From NCBI GenBank assembly GCA_934045905.1, contig OW203766.1, positions 28,762,309 to 28,826,308 of the forward strand: a stretch of DNA of 64,000 nucleotides, read 5' to 3'. This stretch comes from Leuctra nigra (Eukaryota > Arthropoda > Insecta > Plecoptera > Leuctridae). Position numbers and translations under genes: made by a program. The notes beneath the pieces are model-generated. The model saw only the letters and a list, made by a program, of their open reading frames with translations. It was not told where the DNA came from and made no database searches. The stretch's first letter is position 1, and every line of letters starts with the position of its first letter. Shown here one piece after another: positions 50,701-61,401 of the stretch.

Positions 50701-51909
50701 TTATCTTATTCTCATAACAAACTAGATCATCCCGATTTATATTCGGTGTGTGGAAACTATTAAGTCTCTCTCCGATGGATTAGGGTTTCTCTAGCGAAGA
50801 GATGATACATAAAGAGCTACTTAGTGTGAAACTAGCGTCATCTCTTCCCACATCTAAAAAGACTCAAGAAATCCAACAACTGTGAGATATTCTTTCCAGC
50901 TTCAAGTCTCGAGTGTGTTATACTCACACTGCCTGGGCCACCTGTCGGAAGAAATACAACTTATTCGAATCGAAAATCTTTCCATGTTAGCAGCAACTAG
51001 AGTCACAAAAGTGTATTACCAAAAAACCTACAACTTTACGTAAATATCGTGCCATCAAAAATAGCTGATCAAAAATATAAAAAGTTTCATTAAATATGAA
51101 AAAAAATATGATTTCTAAATCTATGACGAAACCAAGAAATTTCTCCGTGGCAATATTTCGTTCAGATAAAGTTGTTTCGTAAGCCCTACTGAATCATGCG
51201 TTCTTCATAATGTATAAAAGGAAATTAATCTACAAATGGTGGCAGATGTTGGGGTAATGTCATGCATAGTGACACATATAGAAGAAAAACTACACCTAGT
51301 GGCATATGTGGGATATTAATATAAACAATAATTTTAACTATATTTCTACCAGTTTTCTTTAACTGTTCTCAATTAACGCAATACATCTGGCAAATTACAA
51401 TCTCGTGACATTTGTTTCACGTACGTAACCTCCCCCCCCCCCCACCCCTACCTCGTGCAACTAACAGTTTCCCTCACACACTTCGTACCTCGAGAGGGAA
51501 CAGTAATTCGACGTAATCTGTCAGAGGTAATGATTCAGACAATATGTAGAACGTATGTCGGCGGTGCGCAGTGAGTTAGTCCCACACTTGCGGTGAATGT
51601 GTAATAGCGTCATCAACAAGACGATATATCTTCAGCTCATGTGCGCTTAACACATTCTAACCTCCTACATTCTACCATGCGGTTGGTATTACTGCGACTC
51701 AGTACACGGATCGCTACACAGGTCATAAATAATATGAAACTAATTTTTTTCTTTAGAAATTATTCATATTTTCAACCAAGTTCTCAAATACAAGAAAGAA
51801 CTATTATTCCAATAGTTTCTTGGAGTCCTGCTGCCCTAGTGCTGGTGGGAAATCCCACACTCTGCACCGATTATTGAAATTATAATGAATTGTTTGATTA
51901 TATGGAAAC
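47796..51909. other. Stretch without a supported gene
   Basis: AT-rich sequence. The open frames seen are short and without protein-like composition. A C-run occurs near 51428-51440. Confidence 0.5.
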
Positions 51910-51922
51910 AAGGATGGATTAT

Positions 51923-52120
51923 GTGAAATATTTTTTTTTTACTGATTCCCTCAGTTAGGTGAATGTTAATAAATACCAACTGCAATATGAAAAGATTTTC
52001 CTCGAGTGGGACTCGAACCCACGACCTTCCGTTATCCAGTCAGATGCTCTACCAGCTGAGCTACCGTGGGTTCGAGTCCCGCTCGAGGAAAATCTTTTCA
52101 TATTGCAGTTGGTATTTATT
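51923..52120 (-). mobile_element. SINE with inverted copy of its own 3' half at the 5' end
   Basis: This is the same family as 44584-44734. On the minus strand the A-box region, anticodon region, T arm, tail and an A run (51931-51940 on plus) are all present. The 5' acceptor half is replaced by an antisense copy of the T arm and tail, so 51966-52023 and 52065-52122 are 58-bp, nearly perfect inverted repeats around a 41-bp centre. A 13-bp direct repeat, AAGGATGGATTAT (51910-51922 and 52121-52133), brackets the block, so the snapped-back structure was inserted as one unit. Confidence 0.88.
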
Positions 52121-52236
52121 AAGGATGGATTATCTTTATCAACAACAGAATACAGGATTCCACGTGTATGATATGATAAATTTTTGGATATCACAAAACA
52201 ATTACAAAAACATAAAATTAAAATCAAATGTGTCGT

Positions 52237-53285
52237 ATAAATTCTTCTCAATTTGTTAGTTTTGATATTAATTCAGTAATATTTATTGATAGACTTTCAA
52301 AAACTATTTATTTATACATACAATGCAATATTTCGCTCAAAATTCTCCGAGCTTCTTCAGGCATTTATAAAAACAACAACAGATAAAACATTACACAAAC
52401 TTGACTATTCCACATATCAAGAAAACCAAGGAACTTAAAAATACAAAAGATATTCAACTTTAAAAAATTATAAAAAATTATAAAAAATTATAAAAAATTG
52501 ACAAAGTAGTATTTAAATGTTCCGAAATCCTAATTTAACTGATTCCATCTTCTCTTTACTTCTTCCCTCACTGTCTTGATCCATATCTCATCAAACTCGT
52601 GGCTCGGTTGACTGATGATTTCTATCCCTTCTCTGCTCGGTATTCGGTATTCTGCTCGGTATCTGCTCGGTATGATTGAATTCTCGGTATTCAATGTTCT
52701 TGTCAAGATTTGTACATAGGAGTAACAATGAGAACAGTATCAGTGAGATGCAAAGAACATAACAGAAACCTTAATAATCAATGGAAGAACCCTAATGAAA
52801 CTAATCAATCATCTTTACTAGCTGATCATGCATTTAAAAATGTTCATTCAATCAACTGGGAGGAAGTAAAGAAGATATGGAAAGAAGATAACTGGTCGAA
52901 AAGAAAATTTAAAGAAGCTGGAACTATGGCGTGCTTGAGCAGAGAAGGGATAGAAATCATCAGTCAACCGAGCCACGAGTTTGATGAGATATGGATCAAG
53001 ACAGTGAGGGAAGAAGTAAAGAGAAGATGGAATCAGTTAAATTAGGATTTCGGAACATTTAAATACTACTTTGCCAATTTTTTATAATTTTTTAAAGTTG
53101 AATATCTTTTGTATTTTTAAGTTCCTTGGTTTTCTTGATATGTGGAATAGTCAAGTTTGTGTAATGTTTTATCTGTTGTTGTTTTTATAAATGCCTGAAG
53201 AAGCTCGGAGAATTTTGAGCGAAATATTGCATTGTATGTATAAATAAATAGTTTTTGAAAGTCTATCAATAAATATTACTGAACT
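52237..53285 (+). mobile_element. Penelope-like retroelement, truncated, with inverted terminal repeats
   Basis: The element is flanked by a 10-bp direct repeat, AATGTGTCGT (52227-52236 and 53286-53295). The left arm 52272-52638 is the reverse complement of 52937-53283; the 20-bp difference in length comes from extra AAAAAATTAT repeats in the left arm. The unique centre and right arm carry the end of a GIY-YIG endonuclease frame and its 3' UTR. Penelope-like elements encode such an endonuclease and commonly have terminal repeats in inverted or direct order. The reverse transcriptase part is missing, so this copy is non-autonomous. The junction at 52631-52690 contains several slipped copies of CTGCTCGGTAT. 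Confidence 0.85.
52680..53045 (+). pseudogene. GIY-YIG endonuclease C-terminal fragment of the Penelope-like element
   Basis: The open frame begins at the junction after an in-frame stop and runs to TAG (53043-53045). GIQCSCQDLYIGVT is the GIY-YIG core with Tyr of the first motif replaced by Gln. R in SVRCKEHNRN and E in KRKFKEAGTMACL stand where the family has its catalytic Arg and Glu. The upstream reverse transcriptase is absent and there is no proper start codon for a full protein. The last 36 codons lie inside the right inverted repeat. Confidence 0.75.
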
Positions 53286-53295
53286 AATGTGTCGT

Positions 53296-54315
53296 CTTTA
53301 AAACTCTGTTGGTTAATCAATACTTGAATTAACAACAAATTGGAAAACCCGAACTTACTCTAACTAAACAAAACTATTAAATAACCAATCCTTGATGGTT
53401 AAAGTGCTAACGTCTTGATTGGCTGCCTACTAAGTCTTAATGAAACGTTACTTTAACGCCGCCATTATGATACTTAAAACATCAAACACCGTAACTACCC
53501 TCATCAAATCAGAAACTTAATCTCCCCGTTAGATCCAAACAATAAATCCACCAATCTCAACTATTAGCGTATCCAAACGCCGGTGAGAATTCAAATAATT
53601 TACGACTCTGATTATTGAGTTAACGAGTTTTCAACCGTCTTATCGGATGGTAAAATGGCTACCTACATCAAACTTCTTGCATGGAAATTAAAGCGTCAAG
53701 ATTTTTTTCCCCTTCGCCCTTGTCATCATCGCTGCGGCATCTGACAGGTGAGGGGTTGGGGGATGAGCAGGGGGAGAGACAGGAGAAAAGTCCTAGAGGG
53801 ATCCGGTAATAATTTATAGTTACAAAATCTAATAAAACTCCGCAGAGTGGCGTTTCAGAATAACATTGTAAAATTAGTTTTAGCGGACAAAGAGATAAAA
53901 AAAAATGCTAAAAGCATAAAAAAAATCCACCCCAGGTAAAATGATAAATCACTTTATCTTAAACTATTTTCACTTAGCGGTCGCTACGCAAAATTTAATT
54001 AACTTTTAACAATCGTGAATTAATTAGCGCGTCATACATCAATTGAGAATGTTGGGAATGGATGTGAGAGTTTGGAAGGGGAAGGGAGAGTTTGGAACTG
54101 CATGCCCAAGTAATTTCTTTCGGCTTATCGGAAAATTAATAACGGGGCTCTCAAAGTGCCGAATTAAAATTTGTAATTAGATTTTTAAATAATTTTGTGG
54201 ACCTTCTTCCATTGTTACACAGGTATGTGAATTATTTATCATCCTTGACGTATCTATTGTAAATCTTCGGTCACCCATTGTTCATTTAGCATTTAACTAC
54301 TTAACTGCCAGTGTA
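53296..54315. other. Stretch without a supported gene
   Basis: AT-rich sequence between the Penelope-like element and the 5S-derived SINE. Nothing recognised. Confidence 0.5.
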
Positions 54316-54706
54316 TTGGATTCCACGGTTATCGACAAATCGCCGAGATTAAGCAACATTGAGCGCGGTCAGTAGTCGGATGGGTGACCGGTCAGCTCTG
54401 CCTTGCTAGTTGCTGCCGTTGGGCCAGAGAGAATGGGGTGTTTGGGGGTTAGTGTGACGACCTCCCTCCACCTGTTATCAGTCTCTCGACGGCGCGGGTT
54501 GTGGAGGCTCGTGCTGAGAATGTCACACCGTCCTTCGGATGGGACGTTGAGCCGTTGGCCCCCTTGGTATCTTTCGTCAGGAGTAGGCTACATGCCGGTA
54601 CCGGGTTTCAAATACTCCCTTCTCTATATTACATTCTCACTAGTGGAGCCTGGCTCTGTTAAGACTTGAGAATATAGACTTTTAAAACAAATAATAATAA
54701 TAAAAA
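54316..54706 (+). mobile_element. 5S rRNA-derived SINE
   Basis: The segment 54345-54395 closely follows the internal promoter of 5S rRNA: CCGAGATTAAGCAAC (A box), GCGCGGTCAGTA, then CGGATGGGTGACCG (C box). The first third of 5S rRNA is not well preserved and the end of the molecule is replaced by a SINE body containing GTCCTTCGGATGGGACGTTG. The element ends with an (AAT)n/A-rich tail near 54690-54706. It is transcribed by RNA polymerase III in principle and moved by a LINE or similar enzyme supplied elsewhere. The exact 5' end is uncertain. Confidence 0.85.
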
Positions 54707-56213
54707 AGTGTAACATCTCATTCAATGATTTCTAAGGTCCACTCCTCCTTTACACAATAATTTGTATATAGTTTGAGAGAAAAAAAATACTTTCCAAAGC
54801 TAAACTGTCTTTTCAAAATTAATATTATATTGAATTCCTTTTGATGTTTTTTTCTAGTCTAAAAGTAGATACATTATAATATCTCTTTTCCAATGACTAT
54901 TCAGGAACAAGTGAAAAATACTTTTATTCTGGAGTCAGTAAAAACACCACAATATAAATTATTATTGATTCTTCCATTAAAAAAAATCGCATCCTGTTCT
55001 ATTTTCCAAGTATCTATTTGTTTTATACCTATTGTAGAATAACAAATAGATATCATAATATTCGAATTGAACGTTAACCTTTTAACAACAGAGCTAACTA
55101 GATAGTTAATAATGTACTGAAGACTTATTAGCAACGTATTTCTATACATTGATCCCTGACATCTACTTCTAGGAAGCCTCAGGCCGCCATGTTTTCTTCC
55201 CATCTCCCTCCCCATTGTATTACTTATCTCATCATTTGTCTTCCACATTATTCCAGATAACAATACGCGCCATTGTCTACTCTAAACAGGCCTTAAGGAC
55301 CTGATGCTGAGACATTGTTTATACCCCTTATTATCATCATACCAAGCATTACTAAACAATATAATGCGCCATAACTTTATTCATTTAACAGGCTTCTATC
55401 CGAGTTTTGGAAAATAGAACCTAGCTAATTACGAGTTTTATACCTAAATTTATATTAATGAGGGATGTGTTTCACTGGATGTATACGACGCGGCATCTCC
55501 CGGGAAAACTTGGTACTTCCGAAGTGTCGGTGGTTCAGTCGGATGTTATGACTTGTAATACGATATGTTTATGTCTTCCGACTCGAATTACCATCGTCAT
55601 TGCTCAGTAGTTTATGTATCCAAATTGCATATTAATGGTGAGTGTTCAAACGTGCATTGATGTAAGAGATGATGTTTAAGTACCACTGGACTATGTGAGC
55701 AGATATTTTCATTGCTATCAATAAATTTATTACAAATTATATAAAACTTGTTATCATATCTAATATACATACAGCAACGTTCAGTAGTAAAATTCGTTGG
55801 TATAAATTGATAAATATCCTTGAAAAAACTCGAGTTTCTGTTTCTTTAATTGGCTGGACCGAGCTTACATTCGCAAAGGATTTTACAAATACCCATTTCA
55901 GCATACCACTTCAATTTCTTATTCCTATTTAATAATAATAAAGAATGAGAAATAAATACTGAAATTGTAATGTCTATACATCAGAATGTTGCTAGGAACT
56001 TTCTGCCTGTACATTGAGATAGAAACAAAATCGCCACATTAAACACAGTTCGATACAAATACCGGAAATTGTCAATGCAGTGCAATTATTTGAAAATAGA
56101 GCTTCACGAGTGAACGAAGCCACGCTGATAGGCAGAATTCCCAACGGGTTGTGAATCGATTCATTCAACTATAATAACTAGTTGTGCGGTCGAACCACGC
56201 AGCCAAGTCGTTA
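54707..56213. other. Stretch without a supported gene
   Basis: AT-rich sequence, nothing recognised. Confidence 0.5.
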
Positions 56214-56323
56214 CTATGGGTCACATAGTATGGGTCACATGGGTCAGTATGGGTCAGTATGGTCAGTATGGTCAGAATGGTCAGTATGGGTCAGTATGGG
56301 TCATATGGGCCTATGGGTCACAT
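56214..56323. repeat. Short tandem repeat of GGTCAGTAT / GGGTCACAT type
   Basis: About ten imperfect copies of a 9-11-bp word (GGTCAGTAT, GGGTCAGTAT, GGGTCACAT), clustered without coding potential. Confidence 0.9.
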
Positions 56324-56449
56324 GCTTGTGTATGCACATGTACTTTTGTATATTGTAAATTACCTTGTGTAAAGGAAAAAATAAAACTGTAAAAACTGTA
56401 AAACAATACACCTAGAAACACTGTGGGAATATCGGAATACTGGATCTAA

Positions 56450-56640
56450 AATGTGGATGGGCAGGTCACAAGAACAGAGGAAGAGAGGTGGTCAAGAAAG
56501 ATGTGGGGATCCTCCGTTAGAAGAAAGCATGGACGAGGAGCTAGTGGATGGATGTATCAGGAGAGCAATGGATGAAAGGGGTGTGGAAGAGGATGATTGG
56601 GAGGATAGGGGTGGGGGTTGAGATGAGGGAAGTGGCAGTA
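56450..56640 (+). pseudogene. Possible LINE tail relic
   Basis: A purine-rich, GC-richer stretch encodes pieces such as WAGHKNR followed by basic and acidic residues, with stops and a frame break. The phrase WAGH near the end of reverse transcriptase reading frames is common in non-LTR elements. The match is short and degenerate, so this is only a suggestion. Confidence 0.25.
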
Positions 56641-56644
56641 GCTG

Positions 56645-57446
56645 TATATCTTTGTTAAAAATAATAATTTTTCAACGTGTTGACCTGGCCCCTGTTTTGG
56701 TTTTACTCCCTCTCATTGTTGATTATTTTATTTGTTTTCATTTTTGAACGCAGAGACTTGGTTTTCTTTTTTGCACTGCTTTTTTATGGGGATAAATTAT
56801 AATAAGTAAATGCACCGGCTATTATTTGATATAAATTGCAACCTTTCAACAGTAGGAGTATGCAATCAAATGGGCGTACATAATGTAAGTACTGCACACA
56901 CGGTTGGGCAATTTCCCTGTCACTTGATAAAATCCACATTGTGCGATGATAAGCGAGACGGGTGACAGACATGCGCGTGATAAGCGTGACGCGTGACGCG
57001 TGACAGGCACGCCGAATTACATGCTCGTTGAGCAGACCATGAGCTCTGCATGAGCTCTCTCGGGTGGTCGACTTTTATATTAGATTTAAGAATAAATTAA
57101 ATAAATGTGAAACGACTCCGGTGCAAAATTTGTTTGTAACAGGATTAAGAGTGACAAAAGTCGAATGGAGACTATTGGAATCTCGCTAAAGTCGCGTAAT
57201 TCTTTAAAAATGTTCTAAAGTCGTATTAATTTCCAAGTACACCCACGGACACAACAAGTGCGCGTCTCGTTCATCAGTTGACATGGGTAGTGAGCCAAAA
57301 GTCTCACTTAGTGTTCTACAATTTCTCCAGGTAAATACCACCTTGGAAGATTCTATTGAGTCCATGTAACTGTACCTTCATAACAAAATCAGCAACCGCT
57401 TCAAATCGATCTGCTTTTGCTCCACAGCAAAGACGCGTATTCCAGC

Positions 57447-57448
<2 letters not shown>
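56645..57448. other. Stretch without a supported gene
   Basis: Contains a short cluster of GTGACGCGTGAC-like words near 56940-57005 but no gene. Confidence 0.4.

Positions 57449-57498
<50 letters not shown>
57449..57498. repeat. (CT)n microsatellite
   Basis: An uninterrupted run of CT dinucleotides of about 50 bp; a shorter (CA)n run follows at about 57677-57694. Confidence 0.98.
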
Positions 57499-57500
<2 letters not shown>

Positions 57501-58366
57501 ATTGCACCAGGTTTGCTCGAACTTAATCTCAAAGATTCCCCTTAATGAGTCATTTCCCCTCGGAGCAATAATTAGTCCAACATGGCCGCCATAGATCGGA
57601 AATCCAGCTTCAACTCCCTTAATACCAACTAGAAGTGCATTATTCAACATTCCCAAAGCCGAATGTCTCCTCCTCACCACACACACACACACACAACCAA
57701 CCCCTTTCCCATCTCTCTCGGGAGGTACAAAAGTAAAACTCATCTAACATTTATTTCAACTTCCGTGTCTTCATTTGAGTTAAACCCGTCGTCCATTTTG
57801 TCGTGGGAAGTTTGATAGGAACCCTTGAGGTCACGTGATCCACGACCTGTGGGCATTAGCGGGGACAATAATGACTTCGGCCTGGGATTGTCACCCGGCG
57901 CGTAATGTCGGGGAAAACTTTAGTCGTTATCTTGTCTTTCATTGCTACGGCGATTTTAAACATTCAGCGACATTACGTGTTGCATCGGATCCCTTGAGAG
58001 GTGTTTTAAGGGGGGGGGGGGCATTATAGAATTATGTGGTTCGACTCGACGTGGTTTCTAGATTAGTTTGGGAATGTACGAGGTGCATTAAGTGTAGTTT
58101 AACGTACATTATTAGGCGGTTATATAGAGTTTATTGAAATGCGTATACACGCTGGCCTGCATGTTTAATGATACCAATACAAGTTTAGAAGTGAAGTGTA
58201 CGATTGGCAAATCTGACAAAAAAACGGAAATGAGAATGAATATTCTCGCTAAATTATACAAATGCATGCATTTAAGTGCTATTAGTAGTTGGAATTTCCA
58301 ACCAGTAATTATTTTTTTAAATCCCACGTCTGCCACCATTTGTGAAATTGGAAAACATTTTTAATT
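57499..58366. other. Stretch without a supported gene
   Basis: Contains a G-run near 58009-58021 and an open minus-strand frame (to 57743) judged unsupported. Confidence 0.4.
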
Positions 58367-58418
58367 TTTCGTGTAAGAGAATAATTCTCTTACACGAAAC
58401 CAATTATTGGTTTCGTGT
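58367..58418. repeat. Two overlapping perfect palindromes
   Basis: 58367-58399 is TTTCGTGTAAGAGAAT, a central A, then the exact reverse complement. 58392-58418 is ACACGAAACCAAT, a central T, then the exact reverse complement. They share ACACGAAA, so the three arms can pair in two mutually exclusive hairpins. Confidence 0.95.
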
Positions 58419-58420
58419 TT

Positions 58421-58482
58421 TCAGTTGATGATGGTGTTGATGGTGTTGATAGTGTTGATGGTATGATAGTGTTGATAGTGTT
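58421..58482. repeat. GATGGTGTT minisatellite
   Basis: About six imperfect 9-bp copies (GATGGTGTT, GATAGTGTT, GATGGTATG) directly after the palindromes. Confidence 0.85.
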
Positions 58483-60839
58483 TTGTGATCTGTGAAGCTA
58501 CAGGGGCAAGCATCTCTTAGCAGGGTAAGTCTCACGAATCAGAGAACTAATCTCTATTTTGAAAATGTGAAAAAAAAATCCTTTCGGTTTATTCTAATTT
58601 CAAACAAAAACTAAGAAACAAACTACACAGAGCGGTCTCGGGAAATATATATCAAGAAAGCATTGAAACTGCGTACCCTCACCTGCCACCATTTGTACTA
58701 ATCATCATATCGCGCCATCGTAATCTAGGAACAGTGGTTCGTGTCTGTTGTCATTTGCAAGTAGAGAAATCCCGCTGTGACAGACAATTATTTCACCGTG
58801 TTGAATTTGCTCGATAACCAGGCATAACAAAACCACTGCATGCTTTACCGAGCTTTAATATTGCGAACACGATTTTTATATTAGAGTCGTAGTTGGAAAC
58901 AGAGTTTTTTGCTCATCATATAAAATAATCTACAAGAAAATTCCTATTCTTAAACCAAAAGGAAAACATAGATAATGTAGGGAAACTTGGAAAACTTAGT
59001 AAATATCAGCACACATTGTATTGTACAAGAAAGCTAACCTAACTTATTTCAGTATTGTGTGACAAATTAATATAAGCCTCTATAAATAATCATTATTTAC
59101 TGTTTATGTGTAATATAGGACACAATGAAACGCTTTTACAGCACCCTTTCAAACCCGAACATCTTGTAAATTACAATCCTGGATGCTATAGCAATGAAAA
59201 CGGGGGTGTCTTTTAGGGATTCCTTAAAAACCACCCTTTCCAGTCTCGTCTCATAACTACACCACTATAAAACCGCTAACCTGGCATTATGCCCTACCGT
59301 AAAGGGTGTCTGGACGAGAAGGAATTACTCCCGTACATGTTATGACTCGTTTATGACTCAATGGACTTGCCACTATGTGTCATAATAACACCAGTATTGT
59401 TTCTAATACCGTGTTATGGAGGTAGCGTCGTCAGTAAAACGTAAAAAAACACGTTACATTTTATTATATTTCGAGGAAGTAATTTTATCTCATAGTTAAG
59501 GTTGGTTATAATAAACCTTAATTATTTTTAACATGATGGCGTTAGAGTAAGAGTGAAATGTGTGAAATGGCGACGAAATGGTGCACGCGTGCTGGGCGAT
59601 TATTTACGAGGTGTTGGCACCACTGGACACTGGAATTAAAACCGCGTGAATAAACATCGTGTTGTCTGGTTTAAACACGGTTACACCTCTGGTTGGTCCT
59701 CGATTGACGGTTTAATTACATTAATAAAAGCGTTTTACTTCGTGTTTTTAATGAGCAGTTTTCAATGAATAAATCAAATCATTGTCACTTATTACACCTA
59801 TTGTAAAATTTTATTTTTGAAGTGTGTAAAATAAAATGAAACAATTCTAGACAACCAACGTCAATGAAAATTATAAATTGATACATTTTTTAGTTGTAAA
59901 CAAAGCGTATTTCAGTGACAAATTCAACTAAAAACTGTCTATTTTATTCAGAAGTACTTGAGCTTTGCATACGCACTTCTACATTCGATCCAAAATCATC
60001 TATGAATACGCTTTAATTATTAATTCCAATCAGCTCAGCAACGGAACATTTGATGTTGCATTTTTAATTAAAATATTTCCATCAATCCCGAACCCATACA
60101 GGCATTTTTTCCTACACAATACAACGTGCCTAGCCTTTGGCAACGTCGCATTTCACCGCTTTTGACGTGATTACGAATTCACCCCGATCAAATAGATCGA
60201 TTAGGTCTTGACAAAGTGCATAGACCACAGGGCCGGGGGGCTACGCAAACAATACTATTGAACCGGCCCGGTATATTTCCATGTCCCAGCGTTAATCAGG
60301 CGAACTGTGTAGACACCGTCCTCTGGATCATGTGCACACAGGTATGCAGGATAACACGTGATCGGACATGTTTAGACCTGCGTCAGCAGTGCCGGGGGGG
60401 GGGGGGGGGATTAGGAGTTTTATCACTTCGCAGAGACACGGTCACGTTGTGGGATTAAATGGATAATCGCTATGCAGACGACTTGATCGTGTAGCTCGGC
60501 TTGATCATGACGTTGATTTGGAAAATATAATGAGGTATCTTTATAAATCGATAAATTGAATTTAGTTTTCACAATACACAAGTTAAATTAAATTCTAGGA
60601 CATGTTACGAGTCAGTTATGGCGTACCATTTTCATTTAATTTATAAAATTTTACGAAATTAGTAAGAGTCCACCCATGAGATTTTGGTTTTAGAGCTCCC
60701 AATTATTTTTACCTGTATTACAGTACGGAAGATATGTCGCAATAATAGCTCTTTCCGAACATATTTTAGCTTCAAAATTGTCATTTTGACGGTGGGGATG
60801 TGATACTCTTTTAGGGTTTATTACTCTAACAAGAGTGTA
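58483..60839. other. Stretch without a supported gene
   Basis: AT-rich with a few GC-richer patches; a G-run of about 16 lies at 60393-60409. No gene, RNA or element recognised. Confidence 0.45.
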
Positions 60840-60992
60840 TTTAAATACATCAAGCCAAACCGGGGCTCGAACCCCGGAACTCTCGCTTGTCGGGCGAAAG
60901 CTCTACCAGCTGAGCTAACCCAGGCTCGAACCCCAGTTCGAGCGGATATTTTTCGCTTCTCAAATCCCTTCCAATCATCCTGAGTTTCCCAT
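60840..60992 (-). mobile_element. Chimeric SINE: minus-strand head joined to an inverted SINE tail
   Basis: On the minus strand 60922-60853 is a tRNA-like head (A box TTAGCTCAGCTGG, B box GGTTCGAGCCC, anticodon loop CCGACAA = GAC, an unused Val anticodon in eukaryotes). Immediately next to it, in the plus direction (60923-60992), is a T arm and tail similar to the SINE tail at 31978-32034 (shared GCGGATATTTTTC versus TCGGATATTTTTC, then ATCCC and ATCATCCTGA). The junction therefore joins D-arm and T-arm parts head to head, as at 52064, but the two tails belong to different SINE types. Confidence 0.75.
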
Positions 60993-61401
60993 AAACCCCA
61001 GTTACACGAGGGTATATTTCTTACACAATGAGTAACATGCAATGTACGAGTATCATGTAAACTGTTCCGCCAAGTGTAATGCCGCCTCGCATCATGTTGT
61101 CACAGCCTCCTGGTCGTGTCTGGAGGGATGAATAACAAGTGAATAACGCGCCTGTTATTCCATGTAAAGTTGTACAGCGGACTGACAGCATCAATGCCCT
61201 CTGTGCTTCATATTTTACACGACTGGCGAGACCAGGTGGAGGATTGGGAAGGAACTTGTAACGTGGTCGGAGCTTATAGAAATACTGCCGTTATTAGATC
61301 AAAAGCGTTTGTTACGTTTTTAATGTGTCTTGGCCGGACTGAGATTTTAATTATTTTAACTAGAATTTTAAGCCAACATAATATAGATCAACAGTGAAGT
61401 A
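60993..61401. other. Stretch without a supported gene
   Basis: Nothing recognised between the chimeric SINE and the long inverted-repeat element. Confidence 0.4.

Noticed and set aside
57378..57743. Minus-strand frame with LLVGIKGVEAGFPIYGGHVG next to the CT microsatellite
   Set aside because: Much of its length is microsatellite translation, splice sites are not clear and I recognise no family.
60393..60409. Homopolymer G/C runs (also near 43786, 51428 and 58009) as possible quadruplex regulators
   Set aside because: Single uninterrupted runs without gene context; more likely simple-sequence slippage.
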